DNA from: Neelides folsomi
Lineage: Eukaryota > Arthropoda > Collembola > Neelipleona > Neelidae
NCBI GenBank assembly: GCA_034687125.1
Contig: JAQGBZ010000142.1
Location: 85,789-149,788, forward strand
Reading direction: 5' to 3'
Length of the DNA: 64,000 bases
Positions 12,999-24,340 of the stretch are shown here, piece by piece; position 1 is the first letter of the stretch; each line of letters begins with the position of its first letter. Made by a program: the position numbers and the translations under genes. A model generated the notes under the pieces. The model had not been told where the DNA came from and did no database searches. It was given only the letters and a program-made list of their open reading frames with translations.

Positions 12999-13888
12999 TT
13001 TTAACCATTCATAATTTTTCTACAATGCTTATTACTTAAATATTAAAGGTTAAAATTATATTGATACTTTACAACCTTATTCAAATTTAATACAATTTGC
13101 AAATTAATACATATTGTATATTTTATACATTAGTTGGTGTATTTATTTACATATTTTGTACAGGTATGCTGACAATTTTAAGACCTTCATCTTTGATTGT
13201 TTCTTAACATTATTATCATACATCCATGTATATTATAATTATGACAGAGCATGTGTGGCTAGTGTAACAATTAGTATTACACCATATATATTATCTAAAT
13301 TACCTAATTCATTAAAAGGAGAAGTGGAATATTTTTTGATTTTTTTTACTTCTGGAGTCATTGTGCAGTCTATTCAAATACTTGATTAATACTGATTAAT
13401 ATCTTTAAACATAATCTAAGTATTATTTTAATATGTATTAATATAAATAATCTAAACACGTATTCTGTATACTTGTGCCATATAATCTCAATTACTATCC
13501 ATATTCCATATTTAGTAATAATTTTATTATTTAGGTGGACTATAATACATTTAAACATTTAACATACTTATTTGTTAGTAGAGATGAGACATATTTGTTA
13601 GTAGGCGTAGTGAGAAACCCTTGAGGTTCTCTTTTAAAGTCCCAAAGCTCTATCAAAGGTTTTTTATTTTCCAACTTGAAAAATTCTTAAGGGCCTCAAG
13701 GGTTTGATCACATTTAAATTTAATTAATAGAATGAATAAAATTTTCTTTTTCTTTTTTTTCTACCTGAGCATGATTGAATAAAATTAATACCTGTAGATG
13801 TAAAATCATGGAAATATTGAAAATATTTAACTTAAATCAGTTAATGGATCTTTTGCTCGGCCAATAAATGGCCATTTGACTTAAAGGA
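12999..13888. other. Convergent spacer between the two insulin-superfamily genes
   Basis: This holds the 3' UTR of the gonadulin-like gene on the left and the 3' UTR of the IGF-like gene on the right. The open frame at 13114-13389 is AT-rich and featureless. A 12-bp perfect inverted repeat (aaacccttgagg at 13615-13626, cctcaagggttt at 13694-13705) could form a hairpin with a 67-nt loop. Confidence 0.5.
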
Positions 13889-16800
13889 TTATTTCAAGTA
13901 AGATCCGTCAAAAGTTCCTGCCGTGAGTGCAACGACGTCCGGCAGCGGCTGCTCCGTGATGAATTCCATCGTAGAGGCCAATTTTTCTTCAACTTCAGCC
14001 GTGTTATAAGCCACGTTGTCCAACTTGTCCCGAATTGTCTCGTCCGACGAAGGAGCAACGGATTTTTCCTTTTGAACAAACTGAATTTGGTGAACGTCTC
14101 TGGTCTTCTTTCCGCTCCGCCTCACTCCCGGAGGAGGGAACTGGCTGAGGATCCGAAGCTCCCCGTTAGTGTTATCGCCCCAAAGTCGAAGCAATATAGG
14201 AACCAAAGATGCCCGACGTCGGGCCTAACCAATGTTAATCACAAAATCACAATATTAGTTTAATTATTCAAAATATTAATATTTTAATGAGAATAAGGAA
14301 CAATACTTAGTGGGGGCGTTTAATATTTTCACCTATATTTTTCATTTTTTTAAAAAACCACAAACATTTTTCCCAAGAGTTTTGTTTTGCCATTCCAGCT
14401 CACACCCACCCACACCATTACTGAACTCGGATGATGTTGTCGGGTTACATTTCTCACTGAGTTGGGAATGTCTTTTCGGGATTTTGCATTAATCATTTTG
14501 CTTATTTAAATGAGCTTCAACATTGAAGATTTTTTCATTTGTGAATAATATATTTTTATATCTTCCTCTTGAAAAGCGTCGGATGAGTTCTGCACATCGA
14601 ACTTTTCGATTTTTCTCTTGCTTCTCAGTCAAAAATTGGCAATAACCCATTTTCAATGGTTTTAAACCAAGATCTTTTTTCAATGCCTTGGCCATGGTCC
14701 GGGGCGACGTGTTCATTTGATTCGCCAGTGAGCGACGAGGGTTTCTTTGAATGCAGGCCTTTAAATTTTTAATAAACTTTTGAGTTCAGACCGTTTTTAT
14801 TCTTTTCTTGGTCTAAATTCGGCAGTTCCAGTTTCTATGAGTCGCTTAAGAGTTCTATTGACGAACATTCGATTCACACCGTTTCCCTCGAGAAGCTTGA
14901 AAATCTCCAACTTTGACTTTCCTGCCTCAAAGAATGCTTGAATTGCAGCAGCATTTCGCTTTGTGGTAACTCTGGAAACCATGTTTTTTTAATTTTGAAT
15001 GAAGTTGGCGTAGTGGGCGGTACAGGACGCTGCGGCTGCGCTGCGCTGCCTTCCCCAAATAAAGGGGGTGGTGAGAGTCGGGGGGGGGGGGGGGGAGAGG
15101 AGAAACTATAGCAAGGTAAAATGTAAAAAAATTGAACGAATTCGTGTTTTTCTCACCATTTTCACTCCGCTTCTTATGCTGAGTGTGAAGAACAGGGGAT
15201 GAATTTTCCAAAAAGTTTAATTTTCTTTTAATTGCCATATATCAAGCTTCATTTTGATGTATTACTCTTGGGAAAATTGTTTGTGGTTTTTTTAAAAAAA
15301 ATGAAAAAAATATAGGTAAACATTAAACGCCCCCACTAGGTATTACATATTACAAATCATTGAAATCATCAACGGATAAACTCCAGCATATAAAACAAAC
15401 AATATGGTACAAATTGCAACATGTATTATGTAATTTCTTAGAAATAATGGCAGAAATTGAAAGGCAGTGCATTTGTACAGTAATACATTAATATTGCAAA
15501 TCTCATGCAGAAATGCAAAAATGCATATAGATGTTATAGGTCTGTTAAAAAGTTATTAGTGAAAATTTAATAATGTTAGGGGATAGGCAGTAAAAAGAAA
15601 TAAATAAGGCAATGTCAGCAATGGTTGTTTCCTCTACTATTAAAATATATACTTATGATGAGATTCATGCACTCGATCAAGACAAATTAATATAAACTTT
15701 AGGGGGAACATTTTACATAAAAGGTAATGGTGGTAATATCCAATTAAATAAATCATTGTTCGAATTAAATGACTTGCTTCCCATCGTAAATGCTGTGAAA
15801 TGGTGAGATTTTAATTGCGCTTTCATTTTTCTTTCCAATGAGTAATAGAACTTGGTTTTATACGTGAGGAATTCAACTTTATTGAACCAAATCTACCTTT
15901 GTCGGTAAAAGGTGAATCAATGATGAAGTGAATGAACGAGAACAAATGGTGGAAGTTCAAAGGATCCCAAACATTAAATTATGGTCATTTAATATCACTT
16001 CATTCATGAGATGGAAAAAGAACAACTTTAATGGCTTTCTAATTTCTATTCAACTCATTCATATTATAAAATAATTGCAATTGAATGGAAAACATTTGTG
16101 ATCAAAATGTAAAAATAATTTTATGTTTTAAAATCCAAGCAATCTCAAATAAAAATTTTAATAAAATGAAAACGAAAAAGACCTTTTTTGGTCCTTCCAG
16201 CTCCACAAAGAAGAATTGGAGAGAAATTGAAAAAAAACTTTCCGTTTTTCCTTTCTCATCTTTCCTTCTCATTTCGCCCTGCCCCAATTGACAAAAATAT
16301 GTATAATTAAAAGCAAATAGAACATTTTTAAAGAACTAATTATGATTAGTTGCCAACAGTTAGAATAGACATTGATTAAAGTTTTTGTATTTGCAACAAG
16401 AAGCTCCAGAGGTTAACAACTTTTAAAATTTTAAACCAAATATCGGTTTTTAATTAAATGGAATCTCACTTGTTTATCTTGTAAGGATGTTAGAGCCGAC
16501 AGGTTTGAAAAATTCCTATGATTGTTTTAATTATTCATTTCAATATAACCATTAAAGATTTTACCTAATTAGTCATTAAAACACACCTGTCCAAATTCCC
16601 AGCGCAATATTTGACCATTTCGGATCTTGAACATGGTTTGAGACAGCATTCCTGAATGAGCCCTCGCGAAATACGCCTTAAAATATTGTTACCTTTCATT
16701 TTCCCTCCCCGCTTTTTGCTAGCTATTCAATTCAATTAAAATTAACAATTATATATTAATTAAATTAATCAATTAAAAATAAACTTAAATTTAATTGCCA

Positions 16801-17059
16801 AAAGTAATATAAAATAATCAATCGTTAAAATTAAAATTAAAATTAATAAAAAATACAATCCACCTTTTATCTGTTCAAAACGTTGACTTGTTGAGGAATC
16901 GGGTGAGTAAAAATTATATTTGCAGAGATGAGTGAGCATTTGGGAAAGCCGATGGCCGCAGATTCGTCTTTCAAATTGACGGTCGATCGGGCGAGTGGAA
17001 CAATGAAAGACGAAGATGAGGACAAGAATCAAAAGTCTCATCAATAAAACCCTGTCCAT
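13889..17059 (-). CDS. Insulin-like / arthropod IGF-like precursor with C-terminal extension
   Basis: Secreted ligand expected to act on insulin-type receptors. Exons 17059-16864, 16722-16587, 16515-16470 and 14224-13889 join in phase to a 237-residue precursor. A signal peptide covers about residues 1-22 (VLLMRLLILVLIFVFHC). The B-chain RRICGHRLSQMLTHLCKYNF has Cys34-x11-Cys46. A short basic C-peptide contains KKR and LRR cleavage sites. The A-chain GLIQECCLKPCSRSEMVKYC (86-105) matches the insulin A-chain signature CC-x3-C-x8-C exactly. After the A-chain come a 46-nt micro-exon (two possible N-glycosylation sites, NFS and NLS) and a 111-residue tail opening with ARRR. A chain-sized insulin fold plus a long C-terminal tail is the layout of arthropod IGF-like peptides. 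The insulin motifs are certain; the micro-exon and last exon are inferred from splice sites and phase. Without splicing at 16587, translation would stop eight codons later (at 16565). Confidence 0.82.
14310..15336 (-). mobile_element. Degenerate Tc1/mariner element in the last intron of the IGF-like gene
   Basis: Inverted termini of about 55-60 bp (gtgggggcgtttaat... and its complement) are flanked by TA dinucleotides at 14308-14309 and 15337-15338, the usual mariner target-site duplication. Inside, the minus strand encodes transposase pieces. A helix-turn-helix-like N-terminus lies at 14982-14797. A middle part lies at about 14790-14489, ending in ILFTNEKIFNVEAHLNKQND, which resembles the mariner motif around the first catalytic Asp; here that position reads Asn. 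A frameshift with stops separates the pieces and the rest of the catalytic domain is missing. The element is 1027 bp and cannot encode an active enzyme. A 16-G run (15080-15095) lies between the 5' end and the coding remnant. Confidence 0.85.
14489..14982 (-). pseudogene. Mariner transposase remnant
   Basis: Two minus-strand fragments in different frames. The first (14982-14797) starts MVSRVTTKRNAAAIQAFFEA and ends FRPRKE before a stop. The second includes ACIQRNPRRSLANQMN, then LTEKQEKNRKVRCAELIRRF and the FTNEK motif, then stops. Frameshift, internal stops, the Asp-to-Asn change and loss of the C-terminal half all indicate a dead copy. Confidence 0.8.
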
Positions 17060-17678
17060 TCTGTCCTATGAAATAGCCATTAATATAACTAGCCATTTAA
17101 TTACCAAAAATCATGATGTTATTTAAGTATTTATGTTAATGAAGATTAACTTTTACCTTCCTACTTTGGGGAACGTTTTCTCTTCTACTTCCCTTCAGTT
17201 TCACCCGGACTTGCGAGGGCAAATGTGAAGGTGGACGAAAGAAAAATTCCTTTTTATCTTTTTCCTTTCCCCTTCAATTCCCCTTCACCCCCACCGGGTC
17301 CCATTGGGGTCTTTAATTTAACCCTCATTAGAAATCAATTCACAACACTCTTTGACTCATTTGGAAAATCTTTCATCAATTCGTTCATTCCGGTCTGGTC
17401 AACATTGAAAAAATATTGAAATTTAAGACTTCGCAATTGAATTGTAAATTACCTTCGATTCCTTATTATTATTTTTATTTAAGGCATCTAATTATAACAA
17501 AGTAAAAACAAATTTTATATTCAACGTGCCTTCAATGACATTATTATTATAAATACTATCTATTCTATATTCTATATTACTTAATTGACATATTATTCAA
17601 TACCTAAAAATACATTTTTCATGTGAGAGAAATGGAGAAAGCAGAGAGAATCATTAAATTGTTTACCTTTTTGTCAAA

Positions 17679-17948
17679 TTGACACAAAAGCTCAATTTAA
17701 AATTTATGTGGAGACTTTTCTGCTTTCTTTTTCAACATGAAGATAGATCTGACAAAAGGATATTAAATGGTGTTTGGATCAATTCCAATCCCCATGTTGT
17801 CCTTTCTGGGAATAAAGATGAAATGCATTGTGTCAATTCCCAATCTGGATTTGTCCATTCAAAAAGAGTTGTCTTTGAAGGATGTGAAACATATGCGAAA
17901 GAGATGGAATTCTCTCATGACCAAATGACTTGCAACAAAAATATTTGA
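17679..17948 (+). CDS. Unassigned open reading frame
   Basis: An 89-codon frame downstream of the IGF-like start region, on the opposite strand. The second half (DKRILNGVWINSNPHVVLSG... to CNKNI) has less biased composition than the surrounding AT-rich sequence. A dibasic DKR precedes it and three cysteines occur, but the spacing does not match insulin or any other peptide family I recognise. There is no convincing signal peptide. It may be chance. Confidence 0.15.
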   Translation: MTQKLNLKFMWRLFCFLFQHEDRSDKRILNGVWINSNPHVVLSGNKDEMHCVNSQSGFVHSKRVVFEGCETYAKEMEFSHDQMTCNKNI

Positions 17949-18300
17949 TTTGAAAGACGCGATTTTATTTAATACATGTTCTTCCTTTCCTAATCAGTTG
18001 AGAAGAAGGTACATTACAATTGACATTCTGCTTATTACAAAATATGTACTATAATTTATAAGCAAATAATTTGTACTAATTTTTAATATACTTACTTTAC
18101 ATGTAAAAAAATGAGTACATTAAACAAGCTGACAACTGACAATCCACAAAATACCATATTAGTAAAAATGGAGTTTCACAAAATTAATTAATAAATCAAT
18201 TAATTAATTAATCCAAAGTGAGAAGTAAAAACTAAAGACTCATTAAAATTGTTTTTCAAGTTAACTCATTGAATACTCAATTCATAGAAAATTGTAAGAA

Positions 18301-18519
18301 AAGTTAAAATCCATCAATAGATTTTAAACGCAGAATGAGAAGGCTATTTGAATAACAAATATAAAATAAGGCATAATTGAGTTGTTAAAAAATTAATCAA
18401 ATTATGAAAAAAAGTTAAAACCCATCAATTGGTTTTAAACGCAGAATGAGAAGGCTATTTGAATAGCAAATAAATATAAAATAAGGCACAATTGAGTTGT
18501 TAAAAAATCAATTTATGAA
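18301..18519. repeat. Two-copy tandem duplication (~110 bp unit)
   Basis: Unit 1 (18301-18411) and unit 2 (18412-18519) share aagttaaaa.ccatcaat, ttttaaacgcagaatgagaa, ggctatttgaata and attgagttgttaaaaaa with few mismatches and one short indel. It is a recent local duplication with no open frame. Confidence 0.85.
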
Positions 18520-19460
18520 CCATAAAACGTTAAATGCAAGGTAAAAATTGTGAGTTAATTCAATAATGAGATCCTTGAATGAAATTAATAGTAAAAGAGA
18601 ACATACATGGCAGTATAAAAAATTAATATAGAAATTTAGATTATCAAAAATGAGAAAAAGTAAATTAACCAATTTCAATTAAGAAAACCAATTTACTATA
18701 TATAGTATTATACTAAAATAATATAAATTTGTTACCTATTTAACTAATGAATTATTGAAATATATGGTATACTTAAACTAACAAATATATATAAAGGCTA
18801 TGTATAATTAAATAAAATGCATTAACTATATATAACATATATATTCCTATCTGTAAAATCTATTGCTTATAGACCAATCTTATACCTATATAGTAAAAGG
18901 TAATTGAGTTGATCATTTTAATGTTGAAAATCTATTAGGTATTTAAAGTCGTTAAAGTATAGAACTTGAACTTAAAATTATTTTTAAATACTGAACAAAG
19001 ACATTCGGGATCATCTGACATGAAGTTGATATAAAAACTAATTCAATTTGGACCTATGAAATCATTGACTTGGATTTATACACATTTATAACTATTTAGG
19101 CATGAAAATGTCTAAATATGTAACCTTATGTAATTATTACGGCATTTCTCTGTCAAACACCCATTGAATATCGAATTTGGCAAATGCAAGTTTTTCAAAA
19201 TATCAAAATAATTTCCAATAAAAAATGTTTTCATATAGGAAATTTCGGGGTTCAGAACCCCTAGGAATTTACTCCTGTTTTAGTATAGATATTATTAGTT
19301 CGTATTCAATGTTTTAAAATCATTATTGGAATATAATTATATTTGTTATCTGCATAATCAATGAAGTTACACATAATATTTCAAGGTAAGCATCTAATTC
19401 TAAATATCAATTCTAATATTATATTTCTATACATTTACAATTTATAATATTACAATATTA

Positions 19461-19489
19461 CAAGACCGTAAAATAATTTTACGGTCTTG
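19461..19489. repeat. Perfect palindrome, 14-bp arms with a 1-nt centre
   Basis: caagaccgtaaaat and its exact complement attttacggtcttg are separated by a single a. The arms include the least AT-rich bases in the vicinity (gaccg), so this is unlikely to be simple AT palindromy. No T-run follows either arm. Function unknown. Confidence 0.9.
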
Positions 19490-19837
19490 TCCTTTAATAT
19501 GATTCAGAAGACTCAAAAATGGACCCTCCCATTTGGCCAATATTGAACATTAATTGCTACCGACTAAATATTCCAAAAACAAAATTGCCTTGAAAATACT
19601 TTACACACGAATGTATCTGTATAATATGAAATTATAGAATAGGATTAAAATATGAAAAGATATTCTAAACTATTTCTCTATTCTAAAAACAAATTTCTAA
19701 AAAATTATTTTAAAAACTATTAAATATGTCCAGAGTTGGAAGAATATTTTAAATTAAGCTCGTAAAGATTCCATTAACCTCTGGAGCCGATATGTGATTT
19801 ACATTTACACCCGAATTTGACTTTCCTCTTGACTTCA

Positions 19838-22800
19838 TTACTGGTACGGGTAGTGGGGATAAGCAAGGAGATAAGACGACCCGCAAATCGTCTGCGGCAT
19901 ATTGACATGATGCTGAATGGGCGAAAGTCCATGAGTGGTCAAATGGAGATTCCCTGGGTCGTTGGGATGAAGTCCATGAGAAAGGACATGGTGTTGATGG
20001 TGGTGAGTCATCCCTTGGCAAATCCCCCCAGTTTGGATTAAATGTGCCGGTGGGGCCGGGACGTGAATGGGAGGCGTGGGTGGGTGGGGACTGGGGAGTA
20101 TGGCGTGGGCCATCGGCGGGGTCGAAGGACTTCCCATGAATTGTGTAAGATGAACAGCAGAGGAATTGGCAGTTTCGGGCATTTCTTCTTTCGAGTCACT
20201 TGACCTTTCACTTTCGCCCTCATCGCACAAACTGTGCTTTTTTAAATGTTTCTTCAGGGCTTGTTTCCTCGCAAATTCCTTTTTGCACTCCGGACACACG
20301 AACTTGCCCTTTTCGGAAAATTGTGGTTTGTTGGACTCGAGCGGGACATTGTTGAGCGGCGGGGGCGGGAGGTCAATTTCTATTGCTGCCCCTGGGTGGA
20401 ACTTTTTAATATGGGCCTTGAGGCTTTGTCGTTGGATGAAATATTTAGTGCACAATGGACAAAGAAGAGTTTGGCCAAGGGCTTTGGCTTCTTCGTGTCT
20501 TGACATGTGCTTTTCCAATCTATCCTTCCCCGTGACAAACCGAAGACATTCCGGACATTGGTGTTTATTCCCCATCCCATGGAGCTTCACATGCTGTTTG
20601 AGAATGTCCGGTCTCAAGAATTGCTTTTGACACATTGGGCAATTGTGAATTTCCTCACTTCCGTGAGACTTCAAATGATCGCTCAATTTATCCCGTCTGG
20701 AGAAACGCTTTTGGCAAATGTCACAAGAGAACATTTTCTCTTCGGAGTGGACGTACATATGGCGCATGAGCTTGTCCTTTCGTGCAAATCTTTTCCCGCA
20801 TTTTTCACATTGGGAAGTTCGCTCGGAAGTGTGGGAAATTTTGTGATTTAAAAGCCGTCGTTCGACAGTGAAACCTTTCCCGCAGATATTACAAGCGAAA
20901 GGTTTTTTCCCACCTTTTTTAAATGGTATTTCTTCCTTTTCGAATTCTTCCTCATCGTCTTCTCCAGGGGAACAATCGGGGTTATTTTCAGGAGATTCAC
21001 TCGAGCCATCTTCGTCCTCTTCGTACTCGTCGTCTTCGGAGAGATCGTCTGCATCGGAATTGTCAGTTTTCATCCCTCGTCGTTTCTCCTCTGAGTCTTC
21101 AGGAGGATTTTCTTTATTGCCTTTCAATTCCTCTTCTTCGCTTTCTTTTTTCCTTCCTTTCCCGCCTTTACGTTCTTTTAGTGCCTTCTTGCAAGAATGC
21201 TTGGAGAGGTTTATGTGATCGCCAAACTGTAGGTCGCATCGCTCACACCTGAACGGATTCCCACTCGAATGACTTTTGTCCAAGTGGGATGTGAGGAAGT
21301 GTTTGACATTAAATGTCTTTGAGCAATGGTCGACCGGACAAGTCCATTTCTTCTTCTTGGCAGGGAATTTCTTTTCTGGTTCCTTTTTGACAAATGGTTC
21401 GATGTAGATGCTCTGAACGGAATCTTCTTCGCTCATTCCTTCGATCATCTCTCGAACCGAGTTTTGAATTTCTTTCCCATCGGACATTGAGCATTCGTGG
21501 TGAGATTCCATTTGATCATTGGTAATGTAGTCTTGGGAGCAATCTCCTTGCGAGCAATCCTTTGCCTTTGACCCTTCGTCATAATCCACGACCTGCTGTT
21601 GATGTTGTTGGTGTGTGAGTTTGAGATTCATAATTTGACAACATGAGTCTCCTTGGTTTTGGTTAGAATTCCTCCATGTGGCTTCTCCTTCCTCGTTTTC
21701 CTCTCCAGTCTTGAGCTCTTCTTCAGATTCGAAATCATCCAACCAACAGTCGGCGTCTGGGTGATTGTGGTCAGGAACTTTGTGTGAAGGTCCCAAGGGT
21801 TCAATTTCAATGTGATTCCCTTGCTTGGATTGGGAGTGGTTTGGCGGTAAGTAAGTCATTTGCATAGTTTTGTCTTCTTCAATGATTCGGATTTTCGAAG
21901 GCGGGGGATCTAGCCAAAAGAGAATTTTACTCAATTATTCCAAATTATACATTTATTGAATATTTAATTTAATATGATTTAAACTTAATATGAAATTATT
22001 AAATGGATTATTAAATAATTATAATTACCAGTCATATTATTAGGCTGGATTGGATGAGCCTCTTCTGGATAAAGTTCCACAATGATAAAATCCTCAAAGG
22101 TGAATAGAACAGCTTTCATCGTATGTCTGTGATTATCTTTATGACCCAAATGAGTTTCGTGTGGAGATTTGAGTCTGCAGACAGCACAGCCTGTCAATTG
22201 CCCCTTCTGGGGTGGAATTCCCCCACATGAAAACTCGTTGTTGGTCATGTTATTCCCATGGCCGTTGTCGGTCCATTGCTTCAAATGAAAGACGATCCGA
22301 TTCTCAAAGTACATTTTCCCGTATACGGAAAGGCCGGAATTTGGGTCGTTGTTGCAGCCGTCATGGACAACTTCGTTCCTTGGAGGTTCCCCTTGAAACT
22401 CTTCCATTGGAGAAATGTTAATCGGAAGGATTGGGAGCATGATGGGAATTTGGGAATGGAGATGGACGCGAGGGTTCAAAGGCCCCTTTTGACATTGGTC
22501 ATTGATGGACATGATCGTTGGGCCTCGTTGTTCAAGACCTTCTCCGCCCAGCTGTTGCTGTTGACAATCAACCAATGGGGCTGAAATTGGAATTGAATGG
22601 CCCATTCCTGACAAGTCTTCTTCTTCTTCTTCACTTCCTTCTTCTGACTCTTCAAGAACTGAAACCATTAAGAAACCATTCCAATTAATTTTTACCAATT
22701 TCAAATTAATTTTTCATTAACTTTAAGTTATTCCCTTTTAATTGTATTTTATACTGATCATTTTAAAATGTATTTAATTAATTTAAAATGTAAATTATAA

Positions 22801-23188
22801 TTTAATTTATCATTTTATTTCATATTTTATTTTCTAATTGAATACCATCTTCAATGGATTGGGTCATGGAATGAAGGTCGTGAGGCCCTCCGGGGTCATT
22901 GGTCACAGAGTCGGAGTTGGAGTTGTCTTGGCGGGTGTGAACAAGGGAATGTTGAGGAATGGCGGAGAGTTCTCCCCCAAGATGCCCATTATTGAGATGA
23001 ACTGTTGGATGCGGATGAAACCGACGGAATTGTGGAGGAATGATGTGACCTGACCCGCCAAACATCAGCGTCTCTCCCACATTCATCCCATTGAGGAGAC
23101 ATTCGACAGGAACGGAGTTCTGAATCGGGAAAAACGCTTCGCCCGTACTCCAACTCCCTTCCATTCCTCGATTCTCCGATTCGCCCAT
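19838..23188 (-). CDS. C2H2 zinc-finger transcription factor, nine fingers
   Basis: Three exons (23188-22846, 22658-22029, 21909-19838) join in phase to 1014 residues. The N-terminal 500 residues are Gln/His/Glu-rich and lack a domain I recognise. An acidic tract lies near 330-350 of the precursor. About residues 515-885 hold nine finger units. Finger 1 is an isolated C-x4-C type (TCPVDHC). Finger 2 ends H-x-C rather than H-x3-H (CERCDLQFGDHINLSKHSC). An acidic linker (EEDEDGSSE) follows, then an array with KPFACNICGKGF, CEKCGKRFARKDKL, CDICQKRFSRRDKL, CPMCQKQF, CPECLRFV, CPLCTKYF and CPECKKEFARKQAL. The tail is Pro/His-rich. Presumed nuclear DNA-binding regulator. I do not recognise the orthologue; no PR/SET, ZAD or BTB domain is evident. 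Confidence 0.88.
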
Positions 23189-24340
23189 TCTATCAAATCA
23201 AATTAGGTAATTATATAATTTTAATTCATAATTTATAAAATCATATATTAAATACAAGTATTTCAAAATACCTTTGTTTATTTTTTAACTTTAATTCAAC
23301 GTCGAAAATTATTCACTTCATTGTTTTGTTTACACAATGAATGTGTTAATGTAATGTATTAAAATGATTTAAAGTTCGTAAAAGCAAAAACGTTTGATTT
23401 TTTTCATAAAATGGGAATTTTAACTTCCTATACATTAGAACTTTTATTCCTCAAAAAATAAATTCTAAAATGTTATTACTAGAAAGAATACAGATGAATT
23501 TCCTTATTAAAATCGTTGAATATAACAAAGAAATATCTAATTATTACTTGACATGAAAATGAGAGTGAATTACAAAGAGTTTGTATTAAACATTCAAATC
23601 TCAATTAAAGTGTCCAAACTGCGAAATAAATGGAATCCAATCTTGTGCATAAACAATGAATTTCCACAAAGGTGTGAGTCGTGTGAGTTTAACAACAAAG
23701 AGAATCGTATTTAAAGTTGTAGATTTAACTCTCTTGAGTCTATTGGTTTTTTGGAATGAGTCGAAGAATAACTGTTGGTTGTCGGAGGGGACACGACCAG
23801 GGAATGAGGTTTAACTTTAACTCGCTTCCTTTTGTTCCAATCCCTCTGTTTTGATCCTCAGTCTGTTTAATGTGAGTATATATTGGATACTATGTCCGCA
23901 TATGACTCCACTGCAACTCTCATTCCCAGAGATGGTGCATTTCTTCAGCCGCTTGCTCTCTTTGCTTGCCTTGTTACAAATACAACAACAGACCACCAAA
24001 CCACGTCGGCCCATTTGTTCTTCATATATAAATAAGGTTTAAATAAACACAGTCCAAGAGATCGGGCTCAAATCGAAATTGATTCATTAAAATTTATTAT
24101 TGTTGCGTCTGCGATATTTTATTTGATGAATAATGAGAGAGTGAAACGACAAGGCGACAGTTGTCATTTGAGATTACTTTTGTTATGACTAGACCTGAGA
24201 TCTGAGAGATTCTTGTCGGGATAATAAGGTAATTGATAGGGATGGATAATTATCCTAATTGCTAAGACGTCTTTGATTCAATTGAACAACCCTTCATTTA
24301 TATTATTTTTCCATAGGGTGAGACCGAGACGGGGAGAATT
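23189..24340. other. Intergenic region between zinc-finger gene and nurim (divergent)
   Basis: About 1.15 kb serving two divergently transcribed genes. Open frames on both strands at 23817-24042 overlap one another and resemble no family. I see no TATA box or repeat. Confidence 0.45.

Larger units (their letters stand above)
17060..19837. other. AT-rich intergenic region
   Basis: About 2.8 kb between the IGF-like gene and the zinc-finger gene. It holds a two-copy tandem duplication at 18301-18519, a perfect palindrome at 19461-19489 and an open frame at 17679-17948, all listed separately. I see no other coding or RNA feature. Confidence 0.5.

Noticed and set aside
16102-16291. Minus-strand frame rich in Phe/Lys considered as the missing exon of the IGF-like gene
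   Set aside because: No acceptor gives the required phase without an immediate stop. The 46-nt exon at 16470-16515 fits exactly.
20868-21252. Serine-rich plus-strand frames opposite the zinc-finger gene
   Set aside because: Antisense of the acidic Glu/Asp tract, which always reads as Ser-rich on the other strand.
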